64,000 bases of DNA from Calliopum simillimum (taxonomy: Eukaryota; Arthropoda; Insecta; Diptera; Lauxaniidae). The stretch lies in assembly GCA_951812925.1 (NCBI GenBank), contig OX638368.1, positions 74,062,422 through 74,126,421 of the forward strand, read 5' to 3'. Below, one piece after another: positions 22,866 to 34,390 of this stretch. The number at the start of each line of letters is the position of its first letter. Position 1 is the stretch's first letter. The notes beneath the pieces were generated by a model. That model saw only the letters and a program-made list of their open reading frames with translations. It was not told the DNA's origin and ran no database searches. A program made the position numbers and the translations under genes.

Positions 22866-23190
22866 TTTAGTTTAACAGTAACCACACAATTTTTATAGTG
22901 AACACTTAATTTTTACTTCCAACTCACAGAATTTGGCGTTTGGAGAGATCCCAAGAGCGTTGTAGGAATAAATAAAAGTTACTTTAAAACAACTTTTTTT
23001 TCGACTTTTGGCAAGCTTTTAAGGATTTTGAACCAGTGTGAGTCAGGCCATTTTAACATGCAAGCCAACAAAGTTAAGGTAATAAAATTTCACATAAATA
23101 CCTCATAATATATTTTTATTATGTTAATTGACATTTCGAAGAATTACAGCAAAAAGCCAGAGAATCTCAACAGAAAAATGTACTAATGGA
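22866..23190. other. No gene recognised
   Basis: Nothing supported. Confidence 0.4.
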
Positions 23191-23198
23191 GAAAATCG

Positions 23199-23390
23199 AT
23201 AGTCAAATGAGCCGTTAAAAATGACAATGGTGCAAGTCCACTTTTTGTTATTCCGAGATACTTAAAGGTTTGCGTTTTAGTTGATTTAAAAATATTGGTA
23301 AGCATTAATGGACATAAAGAAAGAAATAAAGGTTTCATTTCACCAAAATGGATTTGCCTCACTTTCAAAATTTTTGTAATCGTTTATTAT
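23199..23390. repeat. Repeat family W, copy 1
   Basis: Shares tgagccgttaaaaatgacaa and cactttcaaaattt with 26360-26585 in inverse orientation. Both copies have the order GAGCCGTT...GCAAGTCC...GGA(C/T)TTGC...CACTTTCAAAA. Confidence 0.55.
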
Positions 23391-23479
23391 GAAGGGATAA
23401 TATTTCAGTTGTATCAGACTTTTTGAAGTGAATTTTTTTGGCGACGCTTGAAGTAAAATTTTGAGACTGCGCCACACAT

Positions 23480-23830
23480 TTTTTCATTATAATCCGCTAT
23501 ATCTCGCAAACTATACAAGATATTGTGATGAAATTTAGTTGAAGGTGCTGAACGTGATACAGTGAACAAAAAATGAGTGCCACACCTACTTTTCCATAAA
23601 TATTTTATGCCTCGCAAACTATACAAGCTTTTTTGATGAAATGTAGCAGGAAATGCCGAACTTGATACACTGTTCAAAAATGGTCAAAATCGAATGAGTG
23701 CCACGCTTACTTTTTCACAAATAGACACTTTAAAATGTTATATATCGCAAATAATTCAATCTATTTTGATGAAATTTGATAGGAAAGCTCCAATTATACG
23801 TAAAATAAGCGTCGGAAAACGGGTTTAATC
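23480..23830. repeat. Degenerate tandem repeat, about 115-130 bp units
   Basis: Three units each carry atatctcgcaaactatacaa-like sequence, gatgaaatttag-like sequence and gagtgccacrcctacttttc. From 23831 to 24440 no gene is recognised. Confidence 0.55.
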
Positions 23831-24440
23831 AGATAAGTGTCCCCCTCTTTTTTTGAACTACGTTAACACGTAATGTAACGGAAATTATAATATTTGGTTG
23901 ATAAATATTAAACAGGAATATCTAACTTATGCTGTTCGAAAAATTGTCTTATATATTAAGAGTGGTGCATCGATACTAAAACCTATTCCAATCTTAATTC
24001 TATGGGAAGATACATCACTGCACTCTACATTCTTTTTAAAAAAAAAATTTGGTCATACTCCAATTCATATACAAATAAAAACGTATGTATTTTATAACAC
24101 TAAAATTTAAAATAAACCACCAGATCCCGTGTTACTTCATCTTTACGTATTTTCTAAAAGTCATCCATATGTGTCAACATTTTTTTTAAAGGAGTATGAC
24201 TTTTTTTTAAATGTGTGTCATTATTTGCCCTGGTACTTTTTTCATATGTATTTCAGCTATCAGCGTCAAGTAGTTTCGGAGATATGAGGAATTACTTTTC
24301 TGGGGGTCGTGTTACCGCTCACTTTTTTAGCCTTTGATGTAGCATTTTTTGATACTAAGTTACTGTGAAAGTTTCATTAAAATCGGTCTGCTAGTCTCTA
24401 AGTCTACAAGGAACAACTATGCAAGCAAACTCTTTTTTAT

Positions 24441-26225
24441 ATGGGCACGGCCACCGTTGGGAACGTTACGTTCGTACGCACATTTTTGTCCATATCTCTT
24501 TAAAAAATAATCAAACATCATGATATCTTAAGTGCATCTAATAAGGCTCCCTAAGGCCAATATTTTATAGGAACAACGTTTTGGCTATCGCTTATGGCTT
24601 TATAGTTATAAGAGTTTAAGTGCCGTTGGGAGCGTTATTTTTTTTTTTTTTTTTTTGCAAGCGATTTTTGAGGTCAGTGCATATTTTCTAAAAAGCCTGC
24701 GAATCTAGTAATGTATTTTCCCGAACATCTTCTATAATTTGAAGGTAAAGGATCAAAGTTATTATTGAACTTAAAATTGTGCAAAAAAAATCATTTTTGG
24801 TGGATTTATAGACGTTAAAGCAACGTTGGTTACGTTATGCAAAAGCGTTGGGAACGTTATGCGTACGAATTTCCATAAATAAATTGAGGGCAAATACAGC
24901 CAAACAGTCCAAACATCCATAAAGATGAAAATATGTGAATATTTCATTGCTTGGAAGGTTCCCATTTACACTACATTACAAAATTTTTTGCTCCAAGACC
25001 TCGATACATATTTTTTTTTTTTTTTTTTTGAAAATACGATTTGTCCCAAAAGGATAAAGCTATCTACATAAGACTTTGTACATATAATACTGAGAGCCAT
25101 TTTCTGATCAGGATTAAAATTGAGCGTGATCGGCGTGAAGCCTACCTCCCACATATGCTAGTTAAAACATTGTATGGGAAGTAGGCGTGAAGATTAACCG
25201 ATCACGTCGAATTTTAGTCTCAGGCAGCTTAGTGATATTGTCGTTATCTGTACCAAATTTCATGCATCTAGCTAAATTCGTATGGCCGCCAGTCTGGGTT
25301 CAACAAAAAAAAAAATTAAATCGAAAATAAATTTTTTTCTGGTTTTTTCAGATTTTTATGTTGAGCCCTGACAGGTGGCCGAACGGATTAAGCTAGATGC
25401 ATGAAATTTGGTACATGTATCAAGAATATTACTACGTTGTTTCGGAAGCTCTAAGGAACGAAATATTTGTGATATCCTATGCACTTGGATAGATCTCAAA
25501 ATAGCAATTAGCGTGATTTATGTCCATAACTTCCTCTTCAATCCAACAGTTCTTATTGGTTGATTTAAATTATTGTTAGGAATATTTATCCCTTTCAACA
25601 CAGCTCATCGCGTGGATTCAGAAGAAATTTTAGTAGAAAAATATAACTTATGATTTCTGATTAAAAAATGTTGGGAACGTTATACATATTTAGTGACTAT
25701 GTTCACCATGGTAGATACTTTATTTAGTTAATTTTAAAATGGATTCAGAAACTAGACTGAAAATACTCGAAAAGGGTGATTGCATTTTAATATTTTACGC
25801 ACTAACTTCCGCTACAAGAAACTTCTTAATATATTTCGTTGGCAACGTTATGTTTTTTTTTTTTGTAGTAGAATTCATCGCCAACAAATATGCACAAGCA
25901 ACTGGTTTTCTCCTTCAAAATATCAATGTAAATCCTTAATTTCAAACATTTTTTCTCTGAGGAAATCAAAATTGCATTGATACAATAAAAATAGCGCAAA
26001 TTTTTACCTTCTTTTCGGGACTGGTTTTTTTGGCATTTTTCTTTTCTTTTCACAAGCAAGAGTAAGTTTTTATGAAAAAAGCACCCCTAAATCAGCTTAT
26101 ATACTTGAAAGTGGTATTTTTTTTGACAGCATTAGATGTAAACTTATGAAATATGGGCAAATGAGTGGGAGATTTAAAGAAAAAAAAAAAAATTGATTAG
26201 CTTCGTCTTACGTGGCCGTGCCCAT
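24441..26225. mobile_element. Repeat family Z, copy 1, with short inverted ends
   Basis: The left end atgggcacggccac is matched in inverse at the right (gtggccgtgcccat, ending 26225). Its right 490 bp (from about 25737) recur at 33897-34390. The motif gttgggaacgttatg recurs inside. Frames at 24771, 24966, 25739 and 25780 show no domains. Confidence 0.6.
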
Positions 26226-26359
26226 ATAGTATATAAACAAGATCACACATTTTTAAATTATGGAGGTCGAACTTTTTTTATTTCTGCACATTTAAAAAAA
26301 AAGATTGTCAAAATCGGAGCAGTTTTGCCAGACTTCGAGATAAAATGCTAACGTTACTC

Positions 26360-26585
26360 TACTATAATATGGACTTGCACCACTTTCAAAATTAACAAAT
26401 TTATAAAATCGTTAATAGCAAAAACTTCCATATCACATATATGGGGTATCTGAACTTTTCTGACCAAATTTTTTTTTACAGATTAAAAGATCATATTTAG
26501 TATTATCTAAAATATCATTATCTCAATTTTTTTTAAAAATTGACTTGCCCCATTGTCATTTTGAACGGCTCAAATAACGGAGTAA
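26360..26585. repeat. Repeat family W, copy 2
   Basis: Inverse counterpart of 23199-23390, ending ttgaacggctcaaataacgg. From 26586 to 27480 nothing further is recognised. Confidence 0.55.
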
Positions 26586-27496
26586 GGACCAACTACATGA
26601 AAAAACCAAAATTCAAATATAACTCTATATTTGTAATTTCCCTTGCATACTTTCAAAATATCGATACATATATATTTTGATTACTTAGGAGGACCTAAAT
26701 CTAGAATAGAGTTGACATTTTTCATCCGCATTGATTCGAAATTTTTGTTATCAAATATTTTGTTGATAAAAATAATTAAACAAGAACTTTTTTGTTTTTC
26801 GGACCAGAAAATGTTTACGGGGTTGAAAAAAAATTCTGAAAATTATCAAAATTTTCGTGAAATTTGATTTTTGGTTCACTATGGCTATTATTTATTCGAT
26901 CTCAACAAGTGGTCCATTGTTAAAAAGGCAATTTATTAGGCTTTTGTACGAGATATGAGAAATAGGACAAGACGTTCTATTCACAGATCAGTTGAAGTTA
27001 AGTCACACCTCAAATATGGGAACACTACGCGAGCGAAAAAAATAAAAATAATTTTGGTTTACTAATGATGGTCAAAATTGTAAATCAATGCAAAAGAAAT
27101 TACAAAAATTAGTTAAATGTAAATTTTTAAATTTTCATTTAGTTGGTCATAACTCCATCGATTTCCTCCATAACTTTACATAAGAATTTTATAGTGACAA
27201 TCAGATCACAGAAAAAAAAAAATGAATTTGTAAACTAGTGTTATCAAAACATACGGAACAAGACTTTAGGATACATTTTATTAAAAACAAAAAGAGCTTC
27301 GGACTTCTTCTCTCCATTTTATAAATGATATATATTCAAATAACAAAAATAAAAAGAATAACCGAAAGTTTCTATTTTCTATTAAAAGATTTACCTGAGG
27401 AGACGCCACGGAAGGAAATGAAAGAATTGATGGTACCACTCATATTGTAAATTTAGTATGCTTTTATGACCGATAAGTTAAAGGAAAATAACATAC

Positions 27497-27813
27497 CTCA
27501 ACTTTATTTCAACGTTTGCACTCATCAGTCTCACTTCTGTACACGACTCATGTAATTCATCTTCCACGTTCTCTTTTGTTAACAGCCTCACGTTCCTTGG
27601 GGATTTATTTTTGAACGGAGAGAACCCAAGAATTGCACTTATACGATCATATATTGATATGTCCAATTCAATAATGCATTGTTCTAAAATAATGTTCAAC
27701 TCCGTCTTAGCTGAATTGGTGACTGTGTCGTTATGATGTTTAAAATTATGTGGAGTTGTTGATTTCATATTAACACACAGCTCTGGTCGTTTATTGTATC
27801 CTTTGGAGCAAAC
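27497..27813 (-). CDS. Candidate host-gene exon, unidentified protein
   Basis: The minus-strand frame 27478-27831 has balanced amino-acid composition, unlike the repeat shadows around it. It runs from a possible acceptor (ttattttcaaag before GTTTGC) to a consensus donor AG|GTATGT at 27497/27496, after which the frame stops within six codons. The encoded stretch includes CSKGYNKRPELCVN, ELNIILEQCIIELDISIYDR and ENVEDELHESCTEVRL, alternating hydrophobic strands with loops. I do not recognise the family with confidence. Neighbouring exons were not found, as expected if introns are full of transposons. An alternative is a fragment of an unknown element. Confidence 0.45.
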
Positions 27814-28257
27814 CTTTGAAAATAAATTCATTATTAAAATATTAAATTAAGACTTTAAGAACTAAGAGATTTACTTATGAAATTTCGGAAAATGCTAAGC
27901 AAATGCTTATTTTAGACCACAAAATCAGTTATACTTCTTTCTTTAAGAAAATAAAATGTTTTGTTCTGGTGCCAACTTCAAACTAGGAGGGGACTCACAA
28001 AAGTTAATAGCAATTTTCTTGTTGAAAGTCTATTGGAAAAATGTTATCTGTTGAATCTTATGCAGTCAAAACAGTGAGTCCTACTCATTTCACTGAAACG
28101 TGTAGCACGCTGTTAGACAATTACTCTTGTAAAAAAACTTAATGAAACTTTTAACTATCGAGATTTCAAAAATATTAGTTAGCAATTAAAAACCGATACA
28201 ACTCTAGCGATCGATTGGCCACTGATTTTTTAAATGGCAAATGTAGATGAATAAGTG

Positions 28258-28440
28258 CTAATCTTCAAAATAACATCTCTGCTCTGTTTAAACTCTTCGT
28301 ACCATTAAAAACAAAGAGAATTCTATGCAACGAGAAACCTTGGTTTAATGTAAACATTAAAAACATTATCTGTGACAGAAATATTAGAGCTTGAAGAACA
28401 GACAGGATTATTTGAAAAAAAAATCACGACAAACACTGAA
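28258..28440 (+). pseudogene. Jockey-type LINE fragment (endonuclease-RT linker)
   Basis: The plus strand reads NLQNNISALFKLFVPLKTKR then EKPWFNVNIKNIICDRNI before a stop. The PWFN..IK..I.DRN pattern is typical of the region between endonuclease and reverse transcriptase in Jockey-group LINEs. Nothing else of the element is seen beside it. Confidence 0.55.
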
Positions 28441-28489
28441 ATCCTCTTTTCTAGTTGAGTCATTTTCTCCATATAAAAAATTGGTCACA

Positions 28490-28735
28490 TTCGATGCGCT
28501 TTGCAATGCTGAATTCAAATCCGGCATCAGAATTGCTCTGTTGTGTATAGTTTTTGAGATATTCTAACCTAAAAAGCAGAAAAAAAAGATATCGCCACAG
28601 TTTAAAATAGGTTTTAAAGACAAAGATTAGGACTTACCGTATTTTACGTGTAAACGATATGTTATATTGTAGTTATATAGCTTTAAAAAATGGCAAAAAA
28701 AAAGGTTTAGTTTGCTTTTTAGGTTAGAAAACTAT
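28490..28735. repeat. Foldback-interior-like repeat
   Basis: Sequence of the type gagatattctaacctaaaaagcagaaaaaa resembles the interiors of FB1 (about 4600-5100) and of the 54384-57095 element (about 55280-55740). Boundaries unclear. Confidence 0.4.
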
Positions 28736-28741
28736 ACAATA

Positions 28742-29335
28742 GGGGTGTTTTAGTGCACGAATTTTGGATTTTGATACTTGACACCCCTCAATTTTGTGAA
28801 GTTGGAGAAAAAATGAGTTTGCAAAAAAAATTTTGAGGGTGCGGTGAGGGTAAGGGTTGGCGCATCGAGGTCAAAGATGAGAGAAAAGGAGAAACAATTT
28901 ACTTACAGCCCTACAAGAGGGGCCACCTCTAGAGGGTTCAAATGTATGGCCGATCCACATTATTTTTCTCCCCCAACATTTTTACCAAGCATACCTACCT
29001 TTTATCTCTAACCCCTAAGGGGCTTCTTCTAGCTCTTTAGGGGGCTCCCATACAAAACTGACGTCATAGACTTAAAAAATATGGAAAGGAAATCGTCAAA
29101 TAGGCCTATAACTGCCCAGGAGTCTCTCCTAGAGGAGTCAAAAACATGACCGCCCCCCATTACCCCCCTCCAAAATTTCACAGCTTACCTACCCCCTATT
29201 TCCAATCCTTAAGGGGGCTCCCATAAAAAGTGTTGTTTTTCGTTTAAAAACTGCCCCCACTGCCCTAACTGGACCATGGGTACCCCTAGAAGGGTCATAT
29301 GTATGACCGACCCCCATTATTTCTAGACACAGTCA
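28742..29335. repeat. Repeat family Y, copy 1
   Basis: Begins aggggtgttttagtgcacga and includes cttgacacccctcaattttg; the same order is found from 63674 to the window end. Three internal units near 28920, 29110 and 29280 share ctctagagggttc-like and atgaccgacccccattattt-like sequence, spaced about 170-190 bp. Confidence 0.7.
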
Positions 29336-29399
29336 ACTTGTGCACCAGAATGCAAATAATTTAATGTTGCGGAAGTGAAACCTAAAAGATAAGATACAG

Positions 29400-29640
29400 T
29401 AGAGCTTCCACTTAAAAATCATGCTGACCGCATGCCGTCCGCATATGCATGTATACCTTAATTACTGACAACGTTAACGACATCATTGATACTTAAAATA
29501 AAAAGCAGAGGTCCTAATTGATTTCCCTGCGGAACGCCTGATGTTGCAATGAATGGTGCAGGATCTATCAGATAAATAAGATTCGGCCCAGTACGTAAAA
29601 CTATGGGGAAGTCCTAGTTTTTCTAGATAGTGGGCCGGGT
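29400..29640 (-). pseudogene. Jockey-type reverse transcriptase fragment
   Basis: The minus strand reads LPHSFTYWAESYLSDRSCTI, then in a shifted frame SGVPQGNQLGPLLFILSIND and finally HAYADGMRSA. These are RT motifs B and C of a Jockey-group LINE; the catalytic YADD reads YADG. A frameshift lies between the two parts and a stop precedes motif C. It is opposite in orientation to the fragment at 28258, so the two may come from different insertions. Confidence 0.75.
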
Positions 29641-29931
29641 TTCGTTTTTTGCCCGTAACTTGCATTCATGTATACATTTTTCGGACTTGGAAAGCTAGAG
29701 GCAGTAGGTAACCGAAACGAAACAATTTTTTTATAATTTTTCAAGAAAAAATTTTTTTTTACAAATTTTGTAAAGAGCTTGTTTTTGGACAAAAAAAATT
29801 TATAACCGGTTGTGGGCCACCCTGAAAAATCCACTTCAAATGCAAAATTATGAAAAAAAAAAACCAGTAAAGAAATATGTGTTATTATTAGTGGCGAAAA
29901 AACATCAAGAAAATGTGGCTTTTTCAAATTA

Positions 29932-30078
29932 TTAATCATCCTCATCGGATTCGCAATTTTTGCATGTATACTAGCTCTTTTTTATAGCAGCGCAATTCAA
30001 ATGCACTAGCCGATCGCAGCCACCGTTGCATTTGATCGAATTGGCAGCAAATTGGTGCGAGGAACGTTGGTTCGCAAT
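29932..30078 (-). pseudogene. Pogo-like transposase C-terminal finger relic
   Basis: In the minus frame ending at stop 29932-29934 the sequence reads SIKCNGGCDRLVHLNCAAIK, then a stop codon, then YTCKNCESDEDD. The Cys/His spacing (C..GC....H..C, C..C) is that of a PHD-like finger, parallel to the tail found in P1. A different frame (29942-30127) over the same bases shows no known domain. Confidence 0.5.
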
Positions 30079-30299
30079 AATTTCCATGCAAAAAACATGG
30101 TGGTCCATAACCGGTAACGGAAGCCATCCCTTAAGTGACTGGCAAAATTCTCGTGGCGAAAAATTTTGAGCAAACTCGATATAAAATCGGAAAATTTAAC
30201 GCAAATCTATATATAAATAGGCAAACAGAATCGGTTCAGTCCCTGTTTCTATACCTAAATCTCAACCGATTTGCTTGATTGTTTTTTTGTTGGAAAGGC

Positions 30300-30960
30300 T
30301 GTGAAGAGGAGCAGTGCAAAGGACTATAACTATTTTAAAGTGGTCGGTGCCACGCCTCTAAATGGAAAAAACGCTCTCACGAAATTTGGTATGAAGATAA
30401 GGTTAGCACTAAGGAACGATTATATGACCATTATGTTTTTAGTGGGCGGTACCACGCCCCTAAATGGAAAAACACTCTCACGGCTAAGCCACTGCATCGA
30501 TTTTAACGAAATTTGGTATAGAGATAGGGTTAGCGCTAAGAAACGATTATATGACCATTACGTTTTTCAGTGGGCGGTGCCACGCCCCTAAATTAAAGAA
30601 ACGCTCTCACGGCTAAGCCGCTGCATCGATTTTAACGAAATTTGGTATGAAGATAGGGTAAGCACTAAGGAACGATTATATGACCATTACGTTTTTTAGT
30701 GAGCGGTGCCACGGCCCTAAATGGAACAAATGCTCTCACAGCTAAGCCGCTTCATCGATTTTAACGAAATTTGGTATGGAGATAAGGTTAGCACTAAGGA
30801 ACGATTATATGACCATTATGTTTTTCAGTGGGCGGTACCACGCCCCTAAATGGAAAAAACACTCTCACGGCTAAGCCACTGCATCGATTTCAACGAAATT
30901 GGGTATGGAGATAGGATGGCACTAAGGAACGATATGATCATATGGAAAAAACGCTCTCAC
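30300..30960. repeat. Tandem repeat, five units of about 129 bp
   Basis: Each unit has gggcggtgccacgcccctaa, ctctcacggctaagccgctg, cgattttaacgaaatttgg and actaaggaacgattatatga. The gggcggt landmark falls near 30443, 30572, 30700 and 30830, with a shorter first unit near 30341. A diverged unit occurs near 31199. Confidence 0.88.
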
Positions 30961-31069
30961 GACGAAACTACTGCATACGATTTTTATGAAATTTGGTAAA
31001 GATATATCTTTACCAAATTTCATAAAAATCGTATGCAGTAGTTTCGTCGTGAGAGCGTTTTTTCCATAT
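30940..31069. repeat. Perfect 130-bp palindrome, 65-bp arms, no spacer
   Basis: The left arm starts atatggaaaaaacgctctca and ends ggtaaagata; the right arm is its exact complement, starting tatctttacc. The centre is between 31004 and 31005. Part of the arm (tttaccaaatttcataaaaa) is repeated once more at 31076 onward. Confidence 0.95.
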
Positions 31070-31724
31070 TCATCTTTACCAAATTTCATAAAAATCGTAT
31101 GCAGTAGTTTCCCTATGGTTAGCACTATATAGCACGATAGCATGATTGATTTTTATGATTTTCGGTGCAGAAAGATATTAAAAACTGTTTGCTCTTTAGT
31201 AGGAGTTACACGCCTCTAAATCGAAAGCACGATATTGCAACCAAGCTGCTGCACCGATACAGATAATCCGAACCCTAACGAAGAATATTAAAAGCTTTTT
31301 GTGTTTTATCGACCAAGGAAGGGTATAAAAACTTTTTTCTTTATTTTATGGTCAAATGGAAATGGTCGATTTTCGGCCACAAGGCGAACTCTAGTACTGC
31401 ATAAAAATGCATAACACTCACCTCTGTGCAATATTTCACTTCGCTTTATCACACTCGCAAAATCTTCAGAAATTACTTTATTGAAAATTTCTTCGTCAAT
31501 TTTTTTTGTTTTGTTGTAGCTGCGGGTCAGATGCGTCCTTTCACTTCAGTGTTTGCACTTAAACTGTCTATTGTCAATGTACACATAACCTCATACTCAG
31601 ATCTGTCATATTTTATAAACGTCAGAAAATACAAGGGGTGGCCCACAATCGGTGACGGCCCACAGCCGGTTACCTTACCCTACGCTCAAAAAGTTTTGGA
31701 ATTGTAGATAATTGGGCAACGGGC

Positions 31725-32769
31725 CACAGTGCGAAATTTGAGAGGTTTAGCGGAACTTTATTCAATTTTTGAAATACATAAAACACATAAGATTATTCAT
31801 TATTTCGATAGCTTAATATCCCACCTCAAAACCCTCATGCTCAGTTTGGTGAATAACCCTGCGAAACAACTGCAAAATGCACCTGAAACTTGCATTACTT
31901 ATTCATTCATACTTTTTGACTATAGAAAGCATTTCGATTTGTTTTAGTTTATAGATTGGTACATAAAAACGGTAAGTGGGTAGGACGCGAAAATTTTTTC
32001 ATTTATTTGTTAATAAAATTGTCACTTATTGGCATTCAAATAATTGCAGAATCTTTTCTTACTCGTGTGTGATATGTTTGTGAAAATTGTGCTTTTTAAG
32101 AAGTTCATAAGATTTACATTTTCAACTTTATTGGATACTTTAAAAGGTGTTACCACAAATTGCCATTTTCAAACGTACAAAATTTGAAAGGTAGGTTAAT
32201 CCTCTACTGGAAACATAAAACATCTGCCGCGATATTTTGCGATCCTCTTTTTAACTAAACCTTTTCCAGAATAGCTTTGGAATTTCATATAACACCGAAA
32301 TTTTATGAAAAACCGACAACGGACGCCATCGTTGGTTTTGTTTTGGAAAAAAAAGGCTCACCAACATTAACATCTGACACTCTCCATAGTTAAAAGGTAA
32401 CTATTCGTACGCTAGTTTATAATATACAAAAAAGGTAGGGGAATCCTCTCGCAATTTAGAAACATTTCTGAATAAAAATGCAAGAAACAGCAAATACCCC
32501 TTGTTTTACCCTCTTCATTTTTTATGGTGTTTTGATAAGAAAATGGTTAGATCTATCAAGTTTCATAGCGATATCTCGTATGGAAATACAATGTTTTAAG
32601 CATTTCCATACATGGGGGGTACAATAACCCCTTGTCTGATCCCCCTTAATTTTTGCATAGTGTTTTGCCAATTATATATATATCCAAGTGTTAAGTTTCA
32701 TAACTATAACTGCTATATGTGCTGAGATATGAATTAAGTTCCGCTAGACTCTGAAAATTTCGCACTGTG
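31725..32769. mobile_element. Transib-like non-autonomous element (1045 bp)
   Basis: The ends are CACAGTGCGAAATTT on the left and its complement at the right, pairing over about 39 bp and including tagcggaact. The 5-bp cgggc flanks both sides (31720-31724 and 32770-32774) with no mismatch. These are the hallmarks of Transib elements, whose transposase is related to RAG1. No transposase frame is present; the 72-residue frame at 31729 spans the terminus and is not a gene. Confidence 0.8.
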
Positions 32770-32774
32770 CGGGC

Positions 32775-33270
32775 CTGTAATTAGCTATTTCATTTTTAGA
32801 GCCTTTTTATAAAAGGGTTTTATGAATGAGCTTTTCCAGAAATTTGGAAAATTATGCTCGCGAATAGATTTGTTAAATAAAAAACTAAGTGGGCGACTTA
32901 GGTTAAAACCACATCCAACTAAAATAGCAGCTGGAATGCTGTCGGGCCCAGCTACGGAGTCATGCGTTTAACTTCAGAAAGATTTTGTTTACATAATATC
33001 GTCGAGTCAATTGTAAAACTATCCTCTCATTTTTGGTACTTTTCAGGAGAGCAAAAAAAACTGATTCTAGCTTGATTTTGAAAATAATGTCAACATTTTT
33101 TTTATGAATAATGTTCTATTTAGGGCGTTTTTTAAGACAGCATTACATTTTCAAGCCAAAAATTAATTGCACGAATCCATAGGGAATCGTTGAATAAAAA
33201 TCTTGGAACTTGTCAGAAATGAATTTTTCTGAAGAAATTTACTGCACCAAAAAAAAAAATGTTGATGTTG
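32775..33270. other. No gene recognised
   Basis: Nothing supported. Confidence 0.4.
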
Positions 33271-33279
33271 AGTCAAATT

Positions 33280-33690
33280 AGTGTTTTTTGAAGAACTGGA
33301 TCAAAACTGCTAAGGATCGAAGACACCTTTGTCAGTTTCCAAAATTTTTCTTCGGCCTTTCCTTATCGATTGGAGCAATACCGCTAATAAGGGTCGGGGA
33401 AACCTCTGACAGTTTCAAAAATTTTTCTTCAACCTCTCGCTATCGACTGGTGCAGTAAATTTTTTTTAAAGATAGAACCGAAATTACTAAGAAGGGTTTA
33501 AAAACAGGACCAAAACTACTAAGAGGGGACACTTTTGTCAGTTTCCAAAATTTTTCTTCAACCTTTTCCTTTCTGTTTTTAAATAAGATTTTTTATAAAA
33601 ATGGATCCAACGCCTCCGAGGTGTCGGGGACGCCCTTGATAGTTTCCAAATTTTATTTTCGACCTTTTATTTTTCGTATTCACTTTTTCC
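33280..33690. repeat. Degenerate tandem repeat, about 100-115 bp units
   Basis: Three to four units carry gtcagtttccaaaatttttc followed by ttc(a/g)(a/g)cct and an actaagg-type block. No coding potential. Confidence 0.6.
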
Positions 33691-33896
33691 CAGGTAATTT
33701 TTGCTCGCAGTCAGTTGCAAACTATTAAATCAGATGATAAAAAATTAATTGTAGACTATCCTCTCTCTACATATGACAGTTTACAGTGAAAATTTTCATA
33801 TATTTAAAAGATAGGATAATTTCCTACGTTTTCAGTACTTCCGTTAAAGCTAGGACCGTGAAATTTTGCTACAAGATTCTCCTGATGGAGTGAGTA

Positions 33897-34390
33897 AAAT
33901 GGATTCAGAAATAAGACTGAAAATACTCGAAAAGAGGGTGATTGCATTTTAATATTTTACCCACTATCTTCCGCTACAAGAAACTTCTTAAAATATTTCG
34001 TTGGGAACGTTATGTTTTTTATTGCGGTAGAATTCATCGCCAACAAATATGCATAAGCAACTGGTTTTCCTTCAAAATATCAATGTTAATCCTTAATTTC
34101 AAACATTTTCTTTCTGCGGAAATCAAAATTGCATTGATACAATAAAAATAAAGCAAATTTTTACCTTCTTTTCGGGACTTGTTTTTTTGGCATTTTTTTT
34201 TTTTTTTTTTTTTTCTTTTCACTAGCAAGAGTAAGTTTTTATGAAAAAAGCACCCCTTAAATCAACTTATATACTTAAAAATGGTATTTTTGGACAGCCT
34301 TAGATGTAAACTTATGAAATATGGGCAAATGAGTGGGAGATTTAAAGAAAAAAAAAAGTTGTATAGCTTCGTCTTACGTGGCCGTGCCCA
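33897..34390. repeat. Repeat family Z, copy 2 (right part only)
   Basis: Matches 25737-26225 in the same orientation from aatggattcagaaa to the terminal gtggccgtgccca. Followed by (TA)n microsatellite. Confidence 0.8.

Larger units (their letters stand above)
29804..31680 (-). mobile_element. Pogo-like element relic P3
   Basis: The left side taaccggttgtgggccaccc and the right side (ggcccacagccggttacctt, to 31680 before TA) are inverted. The right end read inward begins GGGTAAGGTAACCGG, similar in style to P2. The left terminus is shortened. It holds a PHD-like tail relic, a tandem array and a palindrome. Confidence 0.5.

Noticed and set aside
29942..30127. 61-residue minus frame starting MASVTGYGPPC
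   Set aside because: A different frame over the same bases gives the PHD-like Cys/His pattern and a natural stop.
30271..30591. 106-residue frame through the tandem units
   Set aside because: Product is only the translated repeat; no start context or domain.
30300..30960. CRISPR array
   Set aside because: Regular 129-bp units without distinct spacers; ordinary tandem repeat, in a eukaryotic genome.
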